A stretch of 64,000 bases of DNA. It comes from Cellulomonas sp. ES6 (GTDB lineage Bacteria > Actinomycetota > Actinomycetes > Actinomycetales > Cellulomonadaceae). A program made the position numbers and the translations under genes. Of this stretch, positions 50,231 through 59,099 are shown one piece after another; position 1 is the stretch's first letter, and each line of letters begins with the position of its first letter. Where the stretch lies: positions 2,604,001 through 2,668,000 of the forward strand of contig NZ_CP125655.1 of NCBI RefSeq assembly GCF_030053835.1, in the 5' to 3' direction. The notes under the pieces are model-generated. The model made no database searches. It saw nothing but the letters and a program-made list of their open reading frames with translations, and was not told where the DNA came from.

Positions 50231-50345
50231 GGCGCGCGGCCCCGTCCGCGGGGTGGTCCCGTCACTCCCAGGAACCACGGGGCCGACCCGCGTCGGCGCC
50301 GCCGGGCCGAACCTGGAGGTCCCCGCACGGAAAGAAGGAACGACC

Positions 50346-51086
50346 ATGGACCTCTCGCACCGCACCGCCCTGATCGTCGGCGGCACGTCCGGCATCGGGC
50401 TCGGCCTCGCCCACCGGCTGGCACGCCTGGGCAGCACCGTCGTCGTCGGGGGCCGCCGGCCCGAGCCCGTCGACGGCCTGGAGTCGGTGCAGGTCGACGT
50501 CACCGACCCCGCCTCGGTGCTGCGCGCCCGGGACGAGGTGCTCGCCGCCCACCCGGACCTGGACCTCGTGGTGACGATGTCCGGCGTGATGCTCGTCGAG
50601 GACCTGCTGGACCCCGCGCACATCGCCGCCGCCGAGTCGACGGTCGCCACCAACCTGCTCGGCACCATCCGCGTGCTCGACGCGTTCACGCCGCACCTCG
50701 TCGCCCGGGGCGCCGGGGCGTTCGTCACGGTGACCTCCGGCATCGCGTTCCTGCCGTTCCCGGCGATGCCGACCTACGCGGCGTCGAAGGCCGGCGTCCA
50801 CGCCTACACCGAGGCGCTGCGCGTGCAGCTCGCCGGCACGGGGGTCGAGGTCACCGAGCTGGTGCCGCCCGCCGTCGCGACCGCCGGGCAGGAGACCGTG
50901 AACCCCGCGGCGCTGCCGCTCGACGCGTTCCTCGACGAGGTGCTGGACCTGCTCGGGCGGACGCCGACGCCCGACGAGGTCCTGGTGCAGGGCGTGCGGA
51001 TGCACCGCTGGGCGGAGCGCGACGGCACCTACGCCGAGCTGGTGGCGCGGCGGTCGCAGGCGCTCGCGACGATGCTCGGGCGCTGA
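50346..51086 (+). CDS. Short-chain dehydrogenase/reductase
   Basis: A 246-residue classical SDR of the DltE-like group. The cofactor loop TALIVGGTSGIGLGLAHRLA is at residues 7-26. MSGVM replaces the usual NNAG. Catalytic Ser is in VTVTSGIAFLPF and Tyr-x-x-x-Lys in PTYAASKAGVHAYTEALR (about 148-152). Substrate unknown. ATG follows AAGGA at seven bases. Divergent from the MmyB-type regulator, which probably represses it. Confidence 0.92.
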   Translation: MDLSHRTALIVGGTSGIGLGLAHRLARLGSTVVVGGRRPEPVDGLESVQVDVTDPASVLRARDEVLAAHPDLDLVVTMSGVMLVEDLLDPAHIAAAESTVATNLLGTIRVLDAFTPHLVARGAGAFVTVTSGIAFLPFPAMPTYAASKAGVHAYTEALRVQLAGTGVEVTELVPPAVATAGQETVNPAALPLDAFLDEVLDLLGRTPTPDEVLVQGVRMHRWAERDGTYAELVARRSQALATMLGR

Positions 51087-51090
51087 CGGA

Positions 51091-51128
51091 CCGAGGCCCC
51101 CCGCCGGGTGTCCGGCAGGGGGCCTCGG
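51091..51128. terminator. Bidirectional terminator hairpin
   Basis: A 17-bp stem with one mismatch and a GTGT loop, between the converging SDR and Septum_form genes. Confidence 0.8.
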
Positions 51129-51147
51129 CGCAGGCGGTCGCGCGACG

Positions 51148-51654
51148 TCAGAGCGCGGAGCCCTCGAACGACTGCGTCACCATCTCGGACGGGTGCTGCG
51201 CCACGCACTGCAGCGCGTCGTCGCCCTGGTCCCAGCTCTGCTCGGTCGGGTACAGGAACGTCACCTCGAGCACCGAGCTCTCGTACGCCGCACCGACGAA
51301 CGGCTCGAACTCCGCGAGGCAGAACTCCTGGGCCATCGCGTCCAGCTCGGTCTGCTCCGGCAGCTCGGTGAGCGTCTGCTCGGCGTAGATCTGGCCGTCG
51401 TGCGGCTGGTCGCACGGCAGCGCCTGGAGGGACTCGACCATCGTCTCGCCCGCGGACGGCATGACGAGGCAGTCCTTCACCTCGAGCGAGAAGACGCTGG
51501 CCTCGGCGGACTCGGTGATCTCACCGGACGCGGAGTCGCGCTTGGCGTCGTCGGCGCCGCCCAGCACGCCGCAGGCGGAGACGGACAGGACGAGCGCTGC
51601 GGCGCCCGCGAGGACGGCGGCGGGACGGGACAGGTGGTGCACAGGGAACGTCAT
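51148..51654 (-). CDS. Septum_form-domain lipoprotein
   Basis: A 168-residue lipoprotein. The signal peptide ends in the lipobox LVLSVSACG (Cys about residue 28). The mature part has DCLVMPSAGE, LQALPCDQPHDGQIYAE, EFCLAEFEPF and LQCVAQHP, the paired-Cys pattern of the Septum_form (DUF4190-linked) domain of actinobacterial cell-surface proteins. The link to septation is by name only; no direct function is known. ATG at 51654 chosen because the signal peptide starts there; the open frame upstream adds no plausible signal. Confidence 0.85.
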   Translation of the reverse strand: MTFPVHHLSRPAAVLAGAAALVLSVSACGVLGGADDAKRDSASGEITESAEASVFSLEVKDCLVMPSAGETMVESLQALPCDQPHDGQIYAEQTLTELPEQTELDAMAQEFCLAEFEPFVGAAYESSVLEVTFLYPTEQSWDQGDDALQCVAQHPSEMVTQSFEGSAL

Positions 51655-51876
51655 GGCGACATCCCAGCAGGTCACAGCCGGTTCTGCTCGCCGGGTCACA
51701 CCGCGGACGCCCGGTTCGCCCGATCGGACGCCCCGCCCCGCGCCGGGTCGCCGCCCCAGGTGCTACCACCCCCGGGCCCGGACCTCACCCGCCCGCCCGG
51801 CTACCGAACCCCGCTGCGGAGCCGATGAACACCCGGCGGGACCCCACCGGGAGGTCCACAGGGGGAGGGATCCAGG

Positions 51877-53679
51877 ATGGGCGCACGACGCACGGCGGCT
51901 GCGGCCGCCGTCACCGCGGTGCTGGTGGGGATGACGGTCGCCCCGGCGCTCGCCGCTCCGGCCGGGAGCACCACGTCGGTGACCATGTGCCACCGGACGC
52001 GTTCGGTCACCAACCCCTACCGGCTCATCACGGTGTCGCAGTCCGCCGTCACGGGCAACAACGGCGCCGGCTCCGGCAACGCCAGCGGGCACGGCGGGCA
52101 CAGCGGGCCCGTGTTCGACGCCACGCCCGGCTACTACACGACGCACGCCAAGAGCTGGGGCGACATCATCCCGCCCTTCGGCAACTACAAGGGCCTCAAC
52201 ACCACGGGCCCTCTCCCCGCGTCCCCGACCTGCCGGGGGATGGCCGCGCAGGAGTTCTACGACGTCCAGCGCGAGGCCGGCGTGCCGCGCGACGAGATCA
52301 TCGCCGACCTCCAGGAGCAGGGCGCCGCGGGTGATCCCACGACGACGGAGCTCGCCGCGTTCGTGTACACCGGCACCGACTCGACGCTGACCGCGGAGGA
52401 CCAGGCGGCGACCGGCACGACCCCGCCGAGCACGGACCCCTCGACGGATCCCGACCCGTCGACCGACCCGGACCCGAGCACGGACCCGGACCCGAGCACG
52501 GATCCGGACCCGTCGACCGACCCGGACCCGAGCACGGATCCGGACCCGAGTACTGACCCGGACCCGTCGACTGACCCAGACCCGTCCACGGATCCGGACC
52601 CGGACCCGGACCCGAGCACCGACCCGGACCCGAGCACCGATCCGGACCCGAGCACCGATCCGGACCCGAGCACCGATCCGGACCCGAGCACCGATCCGGA
52701 CCCGAGCACCGATCCGGACCCGAGCACGGATCCGGACCCGAGCACTGACCCGGACCCGTCGACCGATCCCGACCCGTCCACGGATCCCGACCCGGGGTCC
52801 GGCGGCGGTGCGCCGACCCCGAGCACCCCGCAACCGTCACCGTCGCCCACGCCCACGCCCACGCCGACCCCGAAGCCGACCCCGTCGGTCCCCGCGCCGT
52901 CGGCCCCGGTGACGGGTGACCAGCGGATCACGGGCACCGTGTGGCTGGACCGTGACCGCGACGGGGCGCAGAGCCTCCCGGCCGAGCCGGGCCTCGCGGC
53001 GGTCGCCGTGGAGCTGTACCACGTCGAGCTCGCGGGCGGCGGTGGCGCGGGCCGCGTCACGTCCGCCGCGGCCCCGGCGGTCGCCGGCACCCTGGTGGCG
53101 CGGGTGACGACGTCGGCGTCGGGGGAGTTCGCGTTCTCGTCCGTCGCGCCGGGCTCGTACTCGGTGCGCGTCCTGTACCCGGAGTCGCTCGCGGTGACGT
53201 GGGACTCGGAGGGCGCGGCCGACGCGTCGGCACTCGTCCTCGTTCCGGAGCGCGGTGAGGCGCAGGCGCAGGTCGGGCTGGCCGGCGACGCCCGCGCGGA
53301 CCTGCGCGTGACGACGCCGGCGGGCACGCCCGTCGACGGCACGGTGCTGCTCTGGTGGGCCGGCCCGGACGGCGTCTTCGGCACCGACGACGACCTGCAG
53401 GTCCCGGTGACGGCGGTCGGCGGCCGGGTGCTGGCCGACGGCCTGCCGCCGGGGGAGTACCGCGTGCTGTCGCAGGACGGCGCGGTGGTCTCCGGGACGG
53501 TCGCACTGTCGGCGGCCGGTGGCGCGGCGGCCGTGACGCTCGGCGCGGCGCCCGCGGCCGGGCCCTCGCTCGCGGAGACCGGCGCCGTGCTCGGGACCAC
53601 GCTCCTGGCGGCGTCGTACCTGGTCGTCGGTGGGCTCGTGCTCACGGTCGTCGCACGTCGCCGGGGCCGCCGGGCCTGA
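51877..53679 (+). CDS. DPDPST-repeat cell-wall surface protein, LAETG
   Basis: A 600-residue secreted protein. The signal peptide (MGARRTAAAAAVTAVLVGMT..APALA) leads to a domain with VTMCHRTRSVTNPYRLITVS. A stalk of about 20 TDPDPS repeats (about 186-305) follows, then a Pro/Thr/Ser stretch and an SdrD-B-like domain (ITGTVWLDRDRDGAQSLPAE). The C-terminus is a sorting signal: LAETG, a hydrophobic segment and RRRGRRA. LAxTG fits class E sortase. The 18-bp coding repeats should vary in number. ATG preceded by GGGGGAGGG. The 222-bp gap upstream shows no gene. Confidence 0.9.
   Translation: MGARRTAAAAAVTAVLVGMTVAPALAAPAGSTTSVTMCHRTRSVTNPYRLITVSQSAVTGNNGAGSGNASGHGGHSGPVFDATPGYYTTHAKSWGDIIPPFGNYKGLNTTGPLPASPTCRGMAAQEFYDVQREAGVPRDEIIADLQEQGAAGDPTTTELAAFVYTGTDSTLTAEDQAATGTTPPSTDPSTDPDPSTDPDPSTDPDPSTDPDPSTDPDPSTDPDPSTDPDPSTDPDPSTDPDPDPDPSTDPDPSTDPDPSTDPDPSTDPDPSTDPDPSTDPDPSTDPDPSTDPDPSTDPDPSTDPDPGSGGGAPTPSTPQPSPSPTPTPTPTPKPTPSVPAPSAPVTGDQRITGTVWLDRDRDGAQSLPAEPGLAAVAVELYHVELAGGGGAGRVTSAAAPAVAGTLVARVTTSASGEFAFSSVAPGSYSVRVLYPESLAVTWDSEGAADASALVLVPERGEAQAQVGLAGDARADLRVTTPAGTPVDGTVLLWWAGPDGVFGTDDDLQVPVTAVGGRVLADGLPPGEYRVLSQDGAVVSGTVALSAAGGAAAVTLGAAPAAGPSLAETGAVLGTTLLAASYLVVGGLVLTVVARRRGRRA
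52435..52800 (+). repeat. 18-bp coding repeats (TDPDPS)
   Basis: About 20 near-identical 18-bp units GACCCGGACCCGAGCACN inside the surface-protein gene, with mixed serine and aspartate codons. One unit carries extra DPDP. Confidence 0.95.
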
Positions 53680-53705
53680 CCGGTCCGCGCAAGGCCTGGC
53701 AGGAT
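53676..53705 (+). promoter_or_regulatory. Predicted promoter of response regulator
   Basis: CTGACC (53676-53681), 18-base spacer, CAGGAT (53700-53705), six bases to GTG 53712. Confidence 0.4.
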
Positions 53706-53711
53706 CGGGCC

Positions 53712-54443
53712 GTGCCTGCCGACCGTCCGCACGTCCTGGTCGTCGACGACGACCCGGGCATCCGGGAGCTGCTCACCGCGGGGCTCGCGTTCTGCGGGTT
53801 CGCGGTGACGGCCGTCGGCACGGTCGCGTCGGCGCTGACGGCGCTGCGGGAGCAGCGGCCGGACGTCGTGGTGCTCGACGTGATGCTGCCCGACGCGGAC
53901 GGCGTCGACATGCTGCGGGTGGTGCGGCGGTCGGGGGACCGGACGCCGGTGGTGCTGCTCAGCGCGCGCGACGCCGTGGCCGACCGGGTCGCGGGGCTGG
54001 CGGTGGGCGGCGACGACTACGTGACCAAGCCGTTCGACCTCAGCGAGGTGGTGGCCCGCCTGGAGGCGGTGCTGCGGCGCACGCGGGACGGCGGCGCGGT
54101 CGGTGCGGGGCCGGAGGGGGCGTCGGCGGCGGACGAGGTGCTGGCCTACCGCGACCTGCGCGTCGACACCGCGCGGATGCTGGCGCACCGCGGCGGGCGG
54201 GACCTGGAGCTGTCCCCGGCCGAGTTCCGCCTGCTCGCCGCGCTGGCCGCGAGCCCGGAGCGCGTGCTGTCGAAGGCGCAGCTGCTCGACCGCGTGTGGG
54301 CGTACGACTTCGGCGGCGACACCTCCGTGGTCGAGAAGCTGGTGTCCCGCCTGCGGCGCAAGGTGGACCCGCCGGACGAGGAGCCGCTGGTGCGGACCGT
54401 GCGGGGGTTCGGGTACGCGCTGCGCGCCGGGGGCGGCGGCTGA
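53712..54443 (+). CDS. OmpR-family response regulator
   Basis: A 243-residue two-component regulator. The receiver domain (about 5-120) has the acidic pocket VVDDD, the phospho-acceptor Asp in VVLDVMLPDADG (about 57), Ser in LLSARD and Lys in YVTKPFDLSEV. The winged-helix DNA-binding domain (about 145-238) has LELSPAEFRLLAALA and DTSVVEKLVSRLRRKVD. GTG start probably leaderless. Its stop overlaps the kinase ATG by one base. Confidence 0.96.
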   Translation: MPADRPHVLVVDDDPGIRELLTAGLAFCGFAVTAVGTVASALTALREQRPDVVVLDVMLPDADGVDMLRVVRRSGDRTPVVLLSARDAVADRVAGLAVGGDDYVTKPFDLSEVVARLEAVLRRTRDGGAVGAGPEGASAADEVLAYRDLRVDTARMLAHRGGRDLELSPAEFRLLAALAASPERVLSKAQLLDRVWAYDFGGDTSVVEKLVSRLRRKVDPPDEEPLVRTVRGFGYALRAGGGG

Positions 54444-55906
54444 TGGTGTGGGCCCCCGTGCGCCGGCCGCGTCCGCCCCGGTCGATCCGCGGCCGGGTCG
54501 TCGCCGGCGTCGCGGGCGCCGTGGTCCTCGCGCTGCTCGTCGCCGGGCTGCTCAGCGTCGTCGCGCTGCGCGCGTCGCTGCTCGCGCGGACCGACGACCG
54601 GCTGCGCGACGGCGCGGGGACGGTCCGGCAGGCGCTCGGGGCCGCCGGTGACGACGGCCTGCTCGTCCGCGACGCCCGGGTCCGGGTGCTGCTCGAGGCG
54701 TCCACGGCGGACCTCGCGGTGCACCTGGTCGCCGGGGACCGCGTCGTGGAGACCGTCGCCGCGTCCGGCGCGGTGCCCGCCCCGGTCGACGTCGCCGACG
54801 CCGACGCCCTGCGCGACGGGCCCGGGTGGCTGCCCGGTGACCGCCCGCTGCGGGCGCTCACCGTGGAGACGCCCGGCCTGACGGTGGCGGACGGGGACGC
54901 CGAGACCGCAGTGGACGAGGTCGTGCTCGTCGCCGACGTGTCGGAGGACCGGCGGACGGTCGCGAGCCTCGCGCGGATCGAGGTGGCCGCGGGCGCGGGG
55001 GCCACGGTGGTCGGTGTCGTGCTGGCCTGGTGGGCGGCGGGTGCCGGCCTGCGCCCGCTGCGGCGGATGGCGGCCTCCGCGGAGCGCATCGCGGCCGGCG
55101 ACCGGTCGGTGCGGATCCACGACCCCGCCGCGCAGCCCACCGAGACGCGGCTGCTGGCGACGGCGCTGGACGAGGCCCTCGACCAGCGGGCGGTCGCCGA
55201 GCAGCGGGTGCGGGACTTCGTGGCCGACGCCGCGCACGAGCTGCGGACCCCCCTGACGAGCGTGCACGGCTGGGCGGACCTGTACCTGCAGGGGGCGCTC
55301 GACGAGGACGGTCTGGACCGGGCGATGGAGCGCATCGGGCGCGAGACCACGCGGATGCGGCACCTCGTCGAGGAGCTGGCGCTCCTCGCGCGGCTCGACG
55401 CGGACGTGCCGCTGCGCGCCGAGGCGGTCGACCTCCGGGGCGTCGTGGCGGACGTCGTGGCGGACCTGGGCGTCCTCGCCCCGGGACGCCCGGTCGTGTG
55501 GCGGCCGCCCGCGGAGCCGGTGGTCGTCGCGGGCGACCGGGACCGCCTGGTGCAGGTGGTGCAGAACCTCGTCGGCAACGTCCTGCGGCACACCCCGGCG
55601 TCGGTGCGCCTCACCGTGACGCTCGACGGGTCCGCAGCCGACGGCCGCGCCCGCCTGGTCGTCCACGACGACGGACCGGGCGTGCCGCCCGAGCTCGTGC
55701 CCCGGGCGTTCGACCGGTTCGTGCGGTCGCGCGCGGTGCCCGCGACCGGGCCGCAGGGAGCGGCGGGCGGCCCCCGACGGGAGGGCTCCGGGCTCGGCCT
55801 GGCGATCGTGGACGCCCTCGTCCGGGCGCACGGCGGGACCGTCACGCTGCGGTCCGGCGCGGATGAGGGGACGACCGTGACGGTGGAGCTGCCGCTGCTG
55901 CCCTGA
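54443..55906 (+). CDS. Sensor histidine kinase
   Basis: A 487-residue membrane kinase, partner of the regulator before it. Helix 1 (VVAGVAGAVVLALLVAGLLSV) and helix 2 (GAGATVVGVVLAWWAAGAGL) flank a 140-residue sensor domain. HAMP region: RRMAASAERIAAGDRSVRI. The phospho-accepting His is in FVADAAHELRTPLTSVHGW (about 262-280). The ATPase has VVQNLVGNVLRHTP (N box), VHDDGPGVPPE (G1) and GSGLGLAIVDALVRAHGG (G2). Signal unknown; the location near secreted proteins gives no clue. Confidence 0.96.
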   Translation: MVWAPVRRPRPPRSIRGRVVAGVAGAVVLALLVAGLLSVVALRASLLARTDDRLRDGAGTVRQALGAAGDDGLLVRDARVRVLLEASTADLAVHLVAGDRVVETVAASGAVPAPVDVADADALRDGPGWLPGDRPLRALTVETPGLTVADGDAETAVDEVVLVADVSEDRRTVASLARIEVAAGAGATVVGVVLAWWAAGAGLRPLRRMAASAERIAAGDRSVRIHDPAAQPTETRLLATALDEALDQRAVAEQRVRDFVADAAHELRTPLTSVHGWADLYLQGALDEDGLDRAMERIGRETTRMRHLVEELALLARLDADVPLRAEAVDLRGVVADVVADLGVLAPGRPVVWRPPAEPVVVAGDRDRLVQVVQNLVGNVLRHTPASVRLTVTLDGSAADGRARLVVHDDGPGVPPELVPRAFDRFVRSRAVPATGPQGAAGGPRREGSGLGLAIVDALVRAHGGTVTLRSGADEGTTVTVELPLLP

Positions 55907-55995
55907 CCGGCTCCCAGGGACCCGGGGGCGGGACGTCAGCCTCCGGTCAGGTCCGCGGGAGCCGTCGTGCAGCCTGCCCTGGTCTGCTGCGCGAC

Positions 55996-56802
55996 GTGCC
56001 CCGACACCCCCGCCCCGCCCGCACCCCCGCCCGGCAGCCCCGGCCCCCGGCGCCGCGCCCGGGCCTGCGCCGGCCCCGGCGGCGGACCGTCGTCCTGGGC
56101 GCCGTCGTCGCCGGGCTGCTCGTCGTCCTCGTCGGGGCCGACCTCGCCACCCGGTGGTGGGCGGAGGGCCGCGCCGCCGACCGGCTCGGCACCGAGCTCG
56201 CCGACCGCGGCCTCCGGGACGTCGGCGTGCACCTCGACGGCGTCCTGGTGCTGCCCCAGCTGCTGGGCGGTGACCTCGACGGGGTCGTCGTCTCGGCGGT
56301 CGTGCCGTTCGAGGCGCTGGACGCGTCCGGGCTGTCGCAGGGCTCCGACGGGTCCGGCACCGAGGGGCAGGGCGACGGGGAGGACGGCGGACGCACCCCG
56401 CCCGCGGGCGGCTCCGGCGCCGCCGGGTCGCTGGACGGGCTGAGCTGGTCCGGCGAGGACGGGCTGCTGGTCGCCCGCGGCGAGCTGACGCGCCGGTCCC
56501 TCTCGCTGCCGGTCGCGGTGGCCTCCGAGGTCGCCGCCGCCGACGGGGACCTCGTCCTCACGCCGCGCACGGTGACGGTCTCGGGCGTCACGCTCCCGGT
56601 GGACCGGGCCGCCGGCCTGCTCCCCGGCGGTCTGGCGGACCTGCTCGCGCCCCGGCGCGTCGACGTCGGCGCGCTGGTCCCGGAGCGGTTCGACGGCGCC
56701 GAGCTGCGCTCCGCCTCGGTGACCGAGCAGGGGGTGGCGGTGTCCGTCGCCGTCCCCGGCGACGTGCTGCCGGGTCCGGGTGCGGCGGCGTCCGCCCCGT
56801 AG
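55996..56802 (+). CDS. DUF2993 membrane-anchored protein
   Basis: A 268-residue protein with a basic Pro/Arg-rich cytoplasmic lead, one helix (TVVLGAVVAGLLVVLVGADLA) and an outside domain of the DUF2993 (LmeA-like) type. The pattern is ADRLGTELADRGLRDVGVHLDG, then LLGGDLDGVVVSAVVPFEAL. A Gly/Ser/Asp-rich loop splits the domain. LmeA in mycobacteria helps lipomannan assembly; whether this one does is unknown. GTG start is in the natural position before the basic lead; no good Shine-Dalgarno. An MMPL gene follows. Confidence 0.75.
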   Translation: MPRHPRPARTPARQPRPPAPRPGLRRPRRRTVVLGAVVAGLLVVLVGADLATRWWAEGRAADRLGTELADRGLRDVGVHLDGVLVLPQLLGGDLDGVVVSAVVPFEALDASGLSQGSDGSGTEGQGDGEDGGRTPPAGGSGAAGSLDGLSWSGEDGLLVARGELTRRSLSLPVAVASEVAAADGDLVLTPRTVTVSGVTLPVDRAAGLLPGGLADLLAPRRVDVGALVPERFDGAELRSASVTEQGVAVSVAVPGDVLPGPGAAASAP

Positions 56803-56926
56803 CCCCGTCCGCCCCTCGACCCCCACGTCGTCGTCCCGCCGCCCGCAGACCGGACGCGCCGCCCCGCCCGACCTGCCCGTCCCGCCCGACCCGGTCCGCC
56901 CGTCCCTGCTCCTGAGAGGTCCTCCC

Positions 56927-59089
56927 GTGCCCCGTCCTGTGATCGCCCTCGCCCGGTTCAGCGCCCGCCACCGGCGCCTCGTCCTGGCCGGCTGGGTGCT
57001 GCTGGCCGTCGCCCTGCTCGCGGGGAGCCGCGCCCTGGGCTCGGCGCTGGACGACGACCTGTCCGTCCCCGGCAGCGACAGCGCCGCGGCGGCCGAGGTC
57101 CTCGGCACCGTCGGAGGCTCCGACGGTGCAGCGGACGAGGTGGCGACGTCCAGCGTGCTCGTGGCGTCCGACGGCCCGGTCACCGACCGTGCCGCGGACG
57201 TCGCCGCCCTGGCCGCGTCCCTCGCCGCGGTGGACGGCGTCACCGGGGTGACCGACCCCCTGGCCGACGCCGCGCCGGGCGACCGGCCGGCCGGCGTCAG
57301 CCCCGACGGCAGGGCCGTCACGCTGCGCGTCGCCGCGCAGGACGACGTCGACGCCCCCGCCCTGCGCGCGGCGGTCTCCGGGGCGCGGGACGACGGCCTG
57401 GACGTCGGCGTCGGCCAGCCGCTGGTCCGCGACCTGGAGCCCGCGGCCGACTCCCGCGTCAGCGAGGTCGTCGGGCTGGCCGCCGCCGTGCTGGTGCTGC
57501 TCGTGGCGCTCGGCTCGGCGGTCGCGATGACGGTCCCGATCGCGACCGCGCTGGTCGGCGAGGTGGGCGGCCTGTCGGCGCTGCAGCTGCTCGGGCACGC
57601 GGTCACCATCCCGACGGTGGTCCCGACGCTGGCGACGATGATCGGCCTGGGCGTCGGCATCGACTACGCGCTGTTCCAGGTGGCCCGCCACACCGAGAGC
57701 CTGCGGGCGACCCCCGACCGGGTGGAGGCGGCGGCGGTCACCGCCGCGACGTCGGGCTCGGCGGTCGCGTTCGCGGGCGTCACGGTCGCGGTGGCGATCT
57801 CCGCGCTCGCGGTGACGGGGGTCGACTTCGTCTCGTGGCTGGGGTTCGGCACGGCGGTCGTCGTGCTGGTGGTGCTGCTCGCGGCGCTCACGTTCACGCC
57901 GGCGCTGCTCGCGACGCTCGCGCCCCGGCTCGCGCGGCCGCGGCGCCGGTGGGGCCGGGGTCGCGCGGCGGCGTCCGACCCGGCGGCGCCGTCCGACCCC
58001 GCGGCGGCGCTCGACGCCACCCGCTGGGCCGGCTTCGCGCGGCTCGTGACCCGCCGGCCGTGGGTGTCCGTCGCGGTCAGCTCGCTCGTCCTGGGGGCGA
58101 TGGCCCTGCCGGCCGCCTCGATGACGCTCGGCCAGGGCAGCGACGGGGACCGGCCGCTCGGCACGGAGCGACGGACGGCCTACGACCTGACGGCCGAGCA
58201 CCTCGGGGCCGGCGCGAACGCGACGCTCGTCGTCGCGGCGACGCTCGACCCGGCGGCGTCCGGTCCCGACGACCCCCGCGCGGCCGGCCTCCGCGCGGAC
58301 GTGGCGGCGGTCGAGGGCGTGGCCGCGGTGGCGGCGCCGCAGCTCGCCGCCGACGGCTCCGCCCTCACGCTGCGCGTCACGCCGACCACCGACCCGGCGG
58401 ACCCGGCGACGGCCGACCTCGTGGCGCGGCTGCGGGCGCTCGACCCGGCCGAGGCCGAGGTCCACGTCGGCGGGCAGACGGCGGCGCGGCTCGACCTGTC
58501 CGACCGGATCGCCGAGCGCCTGCCGTGGCTCGTGCTGGCGACGGTCGCCGTGGCGGCGCTGCTGCTGGTCCTCGCGTTCCGGTCGATCGCGGTGCCGCTG
58601 AAGGCCGCCGCGATGGACCTGGTGTCGGTGGCCGCGGCGTACGGGGTGGTGACCGCGGTGTTCGAGTGGGGCTGGGGCGTCGGGCTGCTCGGCCTGGACG
58701 GCCCGGTGTCGGTGGACGCCTACGTGCCGATGATGCTGTTCGCCGTGCTCTTCGGCCTGTCGATGGACTACGAGGTGTTCCTGCTGTCCTCGGTGCGCGA
58801 GCACTGGCGGGCGACGGGTGACGCCACCCTGGCGGTGCGCCGGGGCGTCGCCTCCACGGGGCGCGTGATCACGGCTGCGGCGGCCATCATGCTCGCGGTG
58901 TTCGGGTCGTTCGTGCGGGTGGACGACCCCACCATCAAGGTGTTCGGCGTCGGGCTCGCGGTCGCGGTGCTCGTCGACGCCACGCTGGTGCGCTGCGTGC
59001 TCGGCCCCGCGGTCATGGCGCTCATGGGCCGCTGGAGCTGGTGGCTGCCCCCGCGCCTCGACCGGGTGCTCCCGCGGGTCGAGGTGTGA
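56927..59089 (+). CDS. MMPL-family transporter
   Basis: A 720-residue RND-type membrane protein with twelve predicted helices. Helix 1 (LVLAGWVLLAVALLAG) is followed by an outside domain, then VGLAAAVLVLLVALGSAVAM and the proton-path segment GLGVGIDYALFQVARHTE. The second half repeats this with DAYVPMMLFAVLFGLSMDYEVFLLSSVREHW. MMPL proteins export lipids or hydrophobic compounds. GTG start is set by GAGAGG seven bases upstream. It follows the DUF2993 gene by 124 bp, so a shared envelope role is possible. Confidence 0.93.
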   Translation: MPRPVIALARFSARHRRLVLAGWVLLAVALLAGSRALGSALDDDLSVPGSDSAAAAEVLGTVGGSDGAADEVATSSVLVASDGPVTDRAADVAALAASLAAVDGVTGVTDPLADAAPGDRPAGVSPDGRAVTLRVAAQDDVDAPALRAAVSGARDDGLDVGVGQPLVRDLEPAADSRVSEVVGLAAAVLVLLVALGSAVAMTVPIATALVGEVGGLSALQLLGHAVTIPTVVPTLATMIGLGVGIDYALFQVARHTESLRATPDRVEAAAVTAATSGSAVAFAGVTVAVAISALAVTGVDFVSWLGFGTAVVVLVVLLAALTFTPALLATLAPRLARPRRRWGRGRAAASDPAAPSDPAAALDATRWAGFARLVTRRPWVSVAVSSLVLGAMALPAASMTLGQGSDGDRPLGTERRTAYDLTAEHLGAGANATLVVAATLDPAASGPDDPRAAGLRADVAAVEGVAAVAAPQLAADGSALTLRVTPTTDPADPATADLVARLRALDPAEAEVHVGGQTAARLDLSDRIAERLPWLVLATVAVAALLLVLAFRSIAVPLKAAAMDLVSVAAAYGVVTAVFEWGWGVGLLGLDGPVSVDAYVPMMLFAVLFGLSMDYEVFLLSSVREHWRATGDATLAVRRGVASTGRVITAAAAIMLAVFGSFVRVDDPTIKVFGVGLAVAVLVDATLVRCVLGPAVMALMGRWSWWLPPRLDRVLPRVEV

Positions 59090-59099
59090 CGACGGGCGC

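Noticed and set aside
51763..52833. Antisense ORF rich in ARVRIGARVR
   Set aside because: Mirror of the TDPDPS coding repeat; no start signal or independent support.
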